Source: Alphaproteobacteria bacterium (lineage in GTDB: Bacteria; Pseudomonadota; Alphaproteobacteria; Rhodobacterales; Rhodobacteraceae). From it: 18,017 bases of DNA. Positions 7,578-13,247 of the stretch are shown piece by piece. The stretch spans positions 1 through 18,017 of the forward strand of contig RFGD01000538.1 in assembly GCA_003696705.1 (NCBI GenBank). The letters are read 5' to 3'. The notes below the pieces were generated by a model that worked only from the letters and a program-made list of their open reading frames with translations, did not search any database and had not been told where the DNA came from. Positions within the stretch are counted from its first letter, which is position 1. Every line of letters begins with the position of its first letter. A program made the translations under genes and the position numbers.

Positions 7578-8027
7578 TTACTTCGCCGCAGCGGCGGCCT
7601 TCTTCACGGCCGTGGTCGCTTCGGCCGTCGCCTTCTTGACGGCGGCGGTCGCGTCTTCCGACAGGTCCTTGCCGGCGGCCAGCATCAGCTCGACCGTCTC
7701 CATCTGGACCTTCTTCGCGATCTCGGCGAAGGCGGCGATCTTCTCGACATTCGTCTCGGCGGCAGCCGAGGCGAAATCCGTCACCGCCTTGGTGTAGTCG
7801 GCCGGGTCTTCCTTGACCTTGACCACGTCGGCGACCTTGGCGAGGGTTTCCTTCGTCCAGGCGCTCGACACTTCGGTCGACTTCTCGGCCGCTTCGAGGG
7901 CGACGTTCATCAGCTTCTCGGCAAGCGCGGCCTGCGAACGGAAAGCGTTCTCGAACGCCTTCTGGTCAACAGGGAACGCGCCCATCATGTCAGCGAAATA
8001 CTTGGTGTAGTCTTGTGCCTTGGCCAT
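7578..8027 (-). CDS. phaP: Phasin, PHA granule coat protein
   Basis: The 149-residue protein is small, rich in Ala, Lys, Glu and Thr, lacks cysteine and is almost entirely predicted alpha-helical. It starts 'MAKAQDYTKYFADMMGAFPV' and ends in an Ala/Lys-rich amphipathic repeat tail ('AVKKATAEATTAVKKAAAAAK' region, about 127-149), as in alphaproteobacterial phasins (phasin_2 family). Phasins coat the PHA granule surface and limit granule size. The frame is open upstream to 8135, but the start is set by AAGGAG at 8035-8040, 7 nt before ATG 8027 (an ATG at 8033 is only 1 nt from it). It sits between phaC and phaR on the same strand, with its own promoter, two PhaR operators and a strong terminator, so it is probably highly expressed as a monocistronic message. 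Confidence 0.94.
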   Translation of the reverse strand: MAKAQDYTKYFADMMGAFPVDQKAFENAFRSQAALAEKLMNVALEAAEKSTEVSSAWTKETLAKVADVVKVKEDPADYTKAVTDFASAAAETNVEKIAAFAEIAKKVQMETVELMLAAGKDLSEDATAAVKKATAEATTAVKKAAAAAK

Positions 8028-8034
8028 CTTCATG

Positions 8035-8040
8035 CTCCTT
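8035..8040 (-). promoter_or_regulatory. Shine-Dalgarno of phaP that fixes its start
   Basis: AAGGAG on the - strand is 7 nt from ATG 8027 but only 1 nt from ATG 8033, so the downstream ATG is the likely start. It is among the best ribosome binding sites in the window, as expected for an abundant phasin. Confidence 0.8.
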
Positions 8041-8082
8041 CCGCAATTCTGGGCCCCAGTGGCCCTTGCCGCGTCTGCACAA

Positions 8083-8111
8083 TAAATAGCCGCTGCACCG
8101 CAGCATTTCAA
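8083..8111 (-). promoter_or_regulatory. phaP promoter (sigma70 type)
   Basis: On the - strand, TTGAAA (complement of 8106-8111) is followed by a 17-nt spacer (8089-8105) and TATTTA (complement of 8083-8088). The -35 matches TTGACA at five of six positions, the -10 matches TATAAT at four of six, and the spacer has the ideal length. The promoter is embedded in an AT-rich patch that stands out from the GC-rich surroundings. A transcript start near 8076 would give a leader of about 50 nt. The spacer is filled by a PhaR operator (8091-8105). Confidence 0.7.
8091..8105. promoter_or_regulatory. PhaR operator O1, within the phaP -35/-10 spacer
   Basis: CGCTGC-ACC-GCAGCA contains CTGC (8093-8096) and GCAG (8100-8103) with a 3-nt spacer, exactly the CTGC-N3-GCAG TGC-rich pattern described for PhaR of Paracoccus denitrificans. 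Bound repressor here would block RNA polymerase directly. Centre 8098. Confidence 0.75.
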
Positions 8112-8119
8112 GGGATTTA

Positions 8120-8134
8120 TGCTGCAACGCAGCA
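8120..8134. promoter_or_regulatory. PhaR operator O2, upstream of the phaP promoter
   Basis: TGCTGC-AAC-GCAGCA is a perfect 6-bp inverted repeat with a 3-nt spacer and contains CTGC-N3-GCAG (8122-8132). Its centre (8127) is 29 bp from that of O1, just under three helical turns, so two repressor units would sit on roughly the same face of the DNA. It lies 20 nt past the phaC stop and just upstream of the phaP -35 box. Confidence 0.75.
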
Positions 8135-8154
8135 ATAAAATTTTTCCTTGCAGT

Positions 8155-9945
8155 TCAGGACTTTGGCTGCATCAGGACGTAAGTTCCGGGGGCCGGCCCC
8201 AGCGACTCGACCGGTTCGCGGGCCGGAATCATCGCGCCAGAGCGGCGGCCAAGCCACTCGGCCCAGCGCGGCCACCAGCTCCCTTCGTTGTGCGTCGCCT
8301 CTGCAAGCCATTCGAGCGGATCGCCCTTCGGCGGCGAACCCGTGTAGTGACCATATTTCTTCTTCGACGGCGGGTTCACGATGCCGGCGATGTGGCCGGA
8401 TTCGGACAGGATGAACGACTTGTCCCGGCTGCCGAACTGCTTGACGCCGTTGAACGAGGCCTTCCATTCCGCAATGTGGTCGGTCTGGCAGGCAATGGCC
8501 ATGACCGGAAGCTTGACGTCCCGGATGCCGATACGCTCGCCAAGAATCTCGAACTCGCCCCTTGCGAAAAGATTGTCCTGGCAAAGCTGGCGCAGATATT
8601 CGACCACGAAGCGCCCGGGCAGGTTCGTGCCGTCGCTGTTCCAGTAGAGAAGATCGAAGGCCGGAGGTGCCTCGCCCATCATGTAGCTTCGGATCGCGGG
8701 CTGATAGACCAGATCCTTGGCCCGCAGATACGAGAAGGTGCGCGACATGAAGAAGGCGTGAAGATAGCCCTTTCGCGCCACCTCGCGCTCTATCCCCTCG
8801 ATGAAGTCGTCCTGGATGAAGACGGCCATCTCTCCGGGGTCGGTGAAATCGGTCAGCGTGGTGAAGAAGGTCGCGCTTCGCAACGACTTGTCGCCGCGCT
8901 TTTGAAGAAGGGCGGATGTCAGGGCCAGCGTCGTGCCGCCGATGCAGTAGCCGACGGCGTTGATCCTGTCCTCGCCGGTCAGACGCTTCACCTGGTCGAT
9001 CGCGGTCAGGAAGCCTTCCTCGACATAGGTGTCGAGGCCGACGTCCGCATAGCTTGCATCCGGGTTCACCCAGGATGTCATGAACACCGTGAACCCCTGC
9101 TCGACCAGCCACTTGACCATGCTGTTGGCCGGCTTGAGATCGAGGATGTAGAACTTGTTGATCCAGGGCGGGAAGAACAGAAGCGGCGTGCGCCGGACCT
9201 TCTCGGTCGCGGGCCGGTACTGGATCAGCTCGAACATGCGGTTGCGAAAGACGACCTCGCCGGGGGTGGTGGCCAGGTTGTCGCCGACGCGAAAGGCGTC
9301 CTTGTCGGCCAGCGTGACAAGAAGATCGCCCTCGTTCGCCTCGATGTCGCGCACGAGGTTCTCGAGCCCGCGCACGAGCGATTCCCCGTCGGTCTCGATC
9401 GCCTTCTGAAGCGCTTCGGGGTTGGTGCCGAGGAAATTGGCCGGAGAGAACAAGTCGAGGATCTGGCGAGCGAAGAACTCGACGCGGCGCTTCTCGGCCG
9501 GGTCCAGCCCCTCGACGTCGCGCACGGCGTTCTCGATCGCCTCGGCGTTGATGAGGTATTGCTGCTTCAGAAGGTTGAAGAAGGGATGCTGGTCCCACAG
9601 GGGACTTGCAAAGCGCCGGTCCTTGGCCTCGACCACCGGCGGCGGCGCGCGAAGCTCGCCCGAGGCCAGGGCGCGCTGCGCCTCGGCGAAAAGCTTCAGC
9701 GTCTTGCCCCAGTACGAGATCTGGTGCTCGATCACCTTCGAGGGGTTCGTGATCATTTCGGCCATGTAGGCCGCGGCCGCCTTCGCATAGACGTCGTGCC
9801 CGGGCGCATGAAGACCGGGGTCGGACACCCGCCGGCGCGACAGCGCCGTGACCAGCCGCTGTGACAGCTCTTCGAGCCGCTGGAGGTTCCGGTTCAGTTT
9901 TTCGAGATCGCCGGACCCCTGGGGCTGCTCGGTAGCTTCATTCAT
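8155..9945 (-). CDS. phaC: Class I poly(3-hydroxyalkanoate) synthase PhaC
   Basis: The 596-residue protein is full length for a class I PHA synthase, which polymerises (R)-3-hydroxyacyl-CoA, mainly 3-hydroxybutyryl-CoA, on the granule. The lipase-box-like 'GYCIGG' supplies catalytic Cys334; 'CQTDHIAEW' supplies Asp489 and 'SESGHIAG' supplies His518, so the triad is complete. The N-terminal PhaC_N region includes 'YWGKTLKLFAEAQRAL' and 'FFPPWINKFYILDL', typical of the family. ATG 9945 is taken as the start because it gives the expected length. No good Shine-Dalgarno precedes it, so translation may be modest. phaP follows after 127 nt with a separate promoter; phaZ is divergent across a 101-nt gap. 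No terminator is seen after the stop. Confidence 0.97.
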   Translation of the reverse strand: MNEATEQPQGSGDLEKLNRNLQRLEELSQRLVTALSRRRVSDPGLHAPGHDVYAKAAAAYMAEMITNPSKVIEHQISYWGKTLKLFAEAQRALASGELRAPPPVVEAKDRRFASPLWDQHPFFNLLKQQYLINAEAIENAVRDVEGLDPAEKRRVEFFARQILDLFSPANFLGTNPEALQKAIETDGESLVRGLENLVRDIEANEGDLLVTLADKDAFRVGDNLATTPGEVVFRNRMFELIQYRPATEKVRRTPLLFFPPWINKFYILDLKPANSMVKWLVEQGFTVFMTSWVNPDASYADVGLDTYVEEGFLTAIDQVKRLTGEDRINAVGYCIGGTTLALTSALLQKRGDKSLRSATFFTTLTDFTDPGEMAVFIQDDFIEGIEREVARKGYLHAFFMSRTFSYLRAKDLVYQPAIRSYMMGEAPPAFDLLYWNSDGTNLPGRFVVEYLRQLCQDNLFARGEFEILGERIGIRDVKLPVMAIACQTDHIAEWKASFNGVKQFGSRDKSFILSESGHIAGIVNPPSKKKYGHYTGSPPKGDPLEWLAEATHNEGSWWPRWAEWLGRRSGAMIPAREPVESLGPAPGTYVLMQPKS

Positions 9946-9965
9946 AACTAGGACTTGACCCGTGA

Positions 9966-9979
9966 TGCTGCAGACGCAA
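9966..9979. promoter_or_regulatory. Degenerate PhaR-like site between phaC and phaZ
   Basis: TGCTGC-AGAC-GCAA in the phaC/phaZ gap differs from CTGC-N4-GCAG at one base. It is the only such element found in that gap. PhaR control of the synthase and depolymerase genes is possible, but the match is weaker than either phaP operator. Confidence 0.3.
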
Positions 9980-9980
9980 A

Positions 9981-10020
9981 ATGACGTGACGCTTGCGCGG
10001 CCCCGTCATGTGACCGCAAG
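9981..10020. repeat. Interleaved inverted repeats in the phaC/phaZ divergent region
   Basis: ATGACG (9981-9986) pairs with CGTCAT (10004-10009), and CTTGCG (9992-9997) pairs with CGCAAG (10015-10020). GTCA-TG-TGAC (10005-10014) is a small symmetric element within them. The arms interleave, so both cannot form at once. The arrangement could be a regulator site or chance in GC-rich DNA. Confidence 0.35.
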
Positions 10021-10023
10021 GCA

Positions 10024-10029
10024 AGTATA
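10024..10029 (-). promoter_or_regulatory. Possible -10 box for phaC
   Basis: The - strand reads TATACT here, a good -10 hexamer, but no convincing -35 lies 16-18 nt upstream (TTTCAC is the nearest). A start from it would give a phaC leader of about 70 nt containing the degenerate PhaR-like site. Confidence 0.2.
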
Positions 10030-10046
10030 GCGAGAGAGGATCGGCC

Positions 10047-11324
10047 GTGAAACACCTGGCGACCTACGATCTTATGGAAACGTTCCGCATCACCAACCAG
10101 TGGCTTGGTGCGACGGCCGAGGCCATGGGGTCCTATCCGGCGTTGGGACTTGCGCCGAACCCCTATCTTCAGCTCATGCGCGCCTGGGGCAAGGTGACGG
10201 CGCGCACCTTCGAGCGGATGGTCGCCAAGCCCGACTGGGGCATCCGCACCGTCGTCGGCTCTGACGAGCGCGACCATGTCGTGACCGTCGAGCGTGAGAT
10301 TTCCAAGCCCTTCGGCGATCTGATCCAATTCCACGTCCACGGGCGCGCGCCCATGCCCCGGCGCGTTCTTCTTGTGGCCCCCATGTCGGGCCATTACGCG
10401 ACGCTTCTGCGCTCGACCGTGGCAAGTCTTCTGCCCGACTGCGACGTCTACGTCACCGACTGGCACAATGCCCGCGACATTCCGGTGTCCGAGGGCAAGT
10501 TCGATATCGAGGACTATACCCTCTACCTTGTCGAGTTCATGCGTCACCTCGGCCCCGACATCAACGTCATCGCCGTCTGTCAGCCGGCCCCGCTGGCGCT
10601 GGCGGCAACGGCCTACCTGGCCGAGATCGACCCGAAGGCGCAACCGCGCACGCTGACATTGATCGGCGGGCCCATCGACCCCGACGCCACCCCGACCGAG
10701 GTGACCGACTTCGGCAGCCGCGTCACCATGGGCCAGCTCGAACACCTCGTGATCCAGCGCGTGGGCATGAACTATCGCGGCGTCGGGCGCCTTGTATATC
10801 CGGGCCTTCTTCAACTCGCATCCTTCATGGCCATGAACGCAGACCGCCATGCGCAGGCCTTCTCGCGCCAGATCCTTCGCGTCGCGAAGGGAGAGGATGG
10901 CGACCACGACCCGCACAACCGCTTCTACGACGAATACCTTGCCGTCATGGACATGACGGCCGAGTTCTACCTTTCCACCGTCGAACGGATCTTCAAGCGG
11001 CGCGAGATCGCGCGGAACGCCTTCGTCGTCGACGGCCACCAGGTGGACATCGGCAAGATCACCGACGTCTCGGTCAAGACCGTCGAGGGGGCGAAGGACG
11101 ACATCTCGGCGCCGGGTCAGTGCGTGGCGGCGCTCGACCTTCTCACCGGGCTGCCCGCATCGAAAAAGGCCCACCATCTCGAACCCGACGCGGGCCATTA
11201 CGGCATCTTCGCCGGCAGGTCCTGGCGCAACAATATCCGCCCCCTGGTCATCGACTTCATCGATCAGGCCGCCGGGCGTCGGCGCCGACCGCGGGTCGTG
11301 GCCGGCCAGGCGGCCCGGGGCTGA
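10047..11324 (+). CDS. phaZ: Intracellular poly(3-hydroxybutyrate) depolymerase PhaZ
   Basis: The 425-residue protein matches PhaZa-type intracellular depolymerases that mobilise native PHB granules. It uses a Cys nucleophile rather than Ser: 'VIAVCQPAPL' gives Cys178. 'GAKDDISAPGQ' gives Asp351 and 'DAGHYGIFAG' gives His384. Spacing and length agree with the characterised Ralstonia enzyme. There is no signal peptide, consistent with a cytoplasmic, granule-bound enzyme. It starts with GTG 10047, preceded by GAGAGAGG (10032-10039); no in-frame ATG precedes ATG 10074, and residues such as 'ATYDLMETFR' before it fit the family. Divergent from phaC. It ends 9 nt from the convergent hydrolase gene. 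The Arg-rich tail ('GRRRRPRVV') is less conserved. Confidence 0.96.
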   Translation: MKHLATYDLMETFRITNQWLGATAEAMGSYPALGLAPNPYLQLMRAWGKVTARTFERMVAKPDWGIRTVVGSDERDHVVTVEREISKPFGDLIQFHVHGRAPMPRRVLLVAPMSGHYATLLRSTVASLLPDCDVYVTDWHNARDIPVSEGKFDIEDYTLYLVEFMRHLGPDINVIAVCQPAPLALAATAYLAEIDPKAQPRTLTLIGGPIDPDATPTEVTDFGSRVTMGQLEHLVIQRVGMNYRGVGRLVYPGLLQLASFMAMNADRHAQAFSRQILRVAKGEDGDHDPHNRFYDEYLAVMDMTAEFYLSTVERIFKRREIARNAFVVDGHQVDIGKITDVSVKTVEGAKDDISAPGQCVAALDLLTGLPASKKAHHLEPDAGHYGIFAGRSWRNNIRPLVIDFIDQAAGRRRRPRVVAGQAARG

Positions 11325-11333
11325 ACGCCGGGG

Positions 11334-12314
11334 TCAGAGGCCGCGGGCCCAGTCGATCATGATCTCGGCGACGGGCCGGGTTTGCGACGGGCTCATGATG
11401 TCGCCCGCGATGACGTGCGAATTGGGGTCGTCCCCGGGGCCGACGTGCCGGCGCTCGATGCGCACGGGACCACCCCAGGACGCCGCGATCCGTTCGGTTT
11501 CGGCGGCATCCACGACGATGTCGTCGGGAGAGAAGATGAACAACGCCGGAATCTTCACGCCCGAGTAGTCCGCGCGCCGCGCCAGACGCGCCAGGCGCGC
11601 CATCGGCACAAGCGCGACCGTCGGGTATCGCGACGTCCAGTATTTTGCATGCGCGGCGTTTCGCGTCTCGAACGCGCGCTCTCGGCCGGCGACGATGGGG
11701 GCCCAGTATCGCACCAGCGGCCAGTCGAGGATCCGGGCTTTCGGGTCCTTCACCCGGAAATTGGGCGAGACGAAGATGATGCCCTTCACCCGGTCGTAGA
11801 ACCCGGGCCATGTCGCGCCCAGTGCCGCAAGCGCCCCGCCGGTGGATGTCGACATGATGATGACCTCATCGCCGATCCGCCGGCCGATCTCGACCGCCTC
11901 GGCAAGGTCGCGAAGCCAGTCCTCGACCGACGCGGCGGCCAGCGCCTCGCCCGACTGGCCGTGCCCTGTCAGGCGCGCGAAATAGAGATTGGCGCCAAGC
12001 GCCCGGGCAACCATGTCGGGTACCGGCCGGATCTCCTCGGAAGTCGCCGAAAACCCATGCAGATAGACGATGGCGACGGGGGTCTTGCGTCCCTTCTCGG
12101 CCGCCCAGACGATACGCCGCTCGGTCCCGGGCGTTACGCCTTCGGCGCGCGCCTCGACCTCGTGGAGATAGGCCTCGGGGTCGTCACCGATGGCCGTCGC
12201 ATCGATCGCGGGCGGCCGGGGCGTCGGCTCGAACCAGATGGCCGCCGCTGCCACGGCGACGATCAGAACCAGAAGCCCCAGAAGATAGATCATGTAACGC
12301 CCCAGCCTACGCAT
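11334..12314 (-). CDS. Membrane-anchored alpha/beta hydrolase
   Basis: The 326-residue protein has one N-terminal transmembrane segment (about 8-28, 'YMIYLLGLLVLIVAVAAAAIWF'), then an alpha/beta hydrolase domain probably exposed to the periplasm. 'YLHGFSATSEE' (about 84-94) forms the oxyanion region. The nucleophile elbow reads S-T-S157-T-G-G, with Ser in place of the usual first Gly. 'FSPDDIVV' gives Asp264/265 and His300 ('DPNSHVI') completes the likely triad. ATG 12314 is chosen because it lies just after the membrane segment's expected N-terminus, has GGAAGG about 10 nt upstream, and overlaps the stop of the preceding hydrolase gene by 8 nt (ATGCGTAG). The frame is open further upstream to 12380. 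The substrate is not identifiable: an ester, lipid or carboxylester is likely. Its neighbourhood to phaZ does not prove a PHA role. Confidence 0.83.
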   Translation of the reverse strand: MRRLGRYMIYLLGLLVLIVAVAAAAIWFEPTPRPPAIDATAIGDDPEAYLHEVEARAEGVTPGTERRIVWAAEKGRKTPVAIVYLHGFSATSEEIRPVPDMVARALGANLYFARLTGHGQSGEALAAASVEDWLRDLAEAVEIGRRIGDEVIIMSTSTGGALAALGATWPGFYDRVKGIIFVSPNFRVKDPKARILDWPLVRYWAPIVAGRERAFETRNAAHAKYWTSRYPTVALVPMARLARLARRADYSGVKIPALFIFSPDDIVVDAAETERIAASWGGPVRIERRHVGPGDDPNSHVIAGDIMSPSQTRPVAEIMIDWARGL

Positions 12315-13077
12315 CCGCCGCGCCTTCCGGTGTCTTCGCCCTTTCGATGACCTCCTCGACGCTGCGGGCAATGAGCCCAAGGCAGTCGGGAGTCGAGAAC
12401 CGGTGATCGGCCCCCTTGACCAGTGTCAGGCGGATGTCCGGTCCCTCGGCGTGGTCGAGAAGGCGAAGCGCAACGGCCGTGGGCACATCCGCGTCGGCCG
12501 TGCCCTGAAGAAGCCGCACCGGAAACGGGAGCGGCAGCGGGCCTTCCAGGACCAGATGTCGGCGGCCATCCTCGAACAGGCGGCGGGTGAAGACGTAAGG
12601 TTCGTCCGAGTATTCCGACGGCTGTTCCAGCCGTCCCGAGGCCTGGACGCTGGCCTGCGTCTTCTCGTCGAGGCTCTGCCACAGGGTTTCGGTGAAATCG
12701 GGGGCGGCGGCAATTCCGACGAGGCCTGCGACCAGCTCGGGCCGGGCCTTCGCGACAAGAAGCGCGATCCAGCCGCCCATCGACGATCCGACCAGCACCT
12801 GCGGCCCCTCGGTCACCGCCTCGATGACCGCCAGCGCATCCTCCAGCCAGTCGCCGATGGCGCCCTCCTCGAAGGCGCCCGAGGACTGGCCGTGCCCCGA
12901 GTAGTCGAAGCGAAGGAAGGCCCGGCCCGTCTTGCGCGCCCAGTCTTCGAGGAACAGCGCCTTGGTCCCTTCCTTGTCCGACCGGAAACCGCCCAGAAAC
13001 ACCACGCCGGGCCCCCGGCCCGCTGTCCTGTCGTAGGCAATGCGCCTGCCCGCCGCCGTCGCAAGATACTCTGTCAC
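12307..13077 (-). CDS. Alpha/beta hydrolase (ABHD10-like esterase/thioesterase family)
   Basis: The 256-residue cytoplasmic hydrolase has a full canonical set: 'VVFLGGFRSD' oxyanion strand, 'RFDYSGHGQSSG' (typical of ABHD10-like esterases), nucleophile elbow 'VGSSMGG' (Ser99), acid 'GTADADVP' (Asp195 or 197) and 'GADHRFS' (His225), numbered from GTG 13077. That start has AGGGA 9 nt upstream and gives an N-terminus 'MTEYLATAAGRRIAYDRTAG' like family members. ATG 13095 (adding six residues) and ATG 13137 are alternatives with poorer ribosome binding sites. Its stop overlaps the start of the membrane-anchored hydrolase by 8 nt, so the pair is translationally coupled. It is divergent from thrS. 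The true substrate is unknown; the family includes acyl-glucuronide and palmitoyl-protein thioesterases. Confidence 0.87.
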   Translation of the reverse strand: MTEYLATAAGRRIAYDRTAGRGPGVVFLGGFRSDKEGTKALFLEDWARKTGRAFLRFDYSGHGQSSGAFEEGAIGDWLEDALAVIEAVTEGPQVLVGSSMGGWIALLVAKARPELVAGLVGIAAAPDFTETLWQSLDEKTQASVQASGRLEQPSEYSDEPYVFTRRLFEDGRRHLVLEGPLPLPFPVRLLQGTADADVPTAVALRLLDHAEGPDIRLTLVKGADHRFSTPDCLGLIARSVEEVIERAKTPEGAADA

Positions 13078-13157
13078 TCGTGTCGTTCCCTGCATGTGCC
13101 CTGCCCGGCAAGCTATCCCAACGCCCCGAAAAGGCAACCGCCCCGGCCGGCGGCGCC

Positions 13158-13186
13158 TTGACTTCGGCCGCCCCGCTCGTCAGAAC
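13158..13186 (+). promoter_or_regulatory. Possible thrS promoter
   Basis: TTGACT (13158-13163), a 17-nt spacer and CAGAAC (13181-13186) lie 62 nt before the thrS ATG. The -35 is excellent (five of six); the -10 is weak. No T-box or attenuator-like leader hairpin with a T tract is visible between it and thrS. Confidence 0.4.
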
Positions 13187-13247
13187 ACGCCCGATCGACA
13201 CCCGCAACCGGGCGTTCCGTGGGCGCCAAACCGACGAGGAGACAGCG

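Noticed and set aside
8028..8135. Longer phasin with 36 extra N-terminal residues
   Set aside because: The extension is Cys-rich and unlike phasins, covers the promoter and both PhaR operators, and the perfect ribosome binding site points to ATG 8027.
8119..9864. 581-codon open frame on the + strand opposite phaC
   Set aside because: phaC on the other strand has a complete catalytic triad and family length; this frame shows no domain and would run through the phaP operator region.
13080..13247. N-terminal extension of ThrRS
   Set aside because: It precedes the TGS domain, overlaps the divergent hydrolase and its upstream region, and ATG 13248 has a good ribosome binding site.
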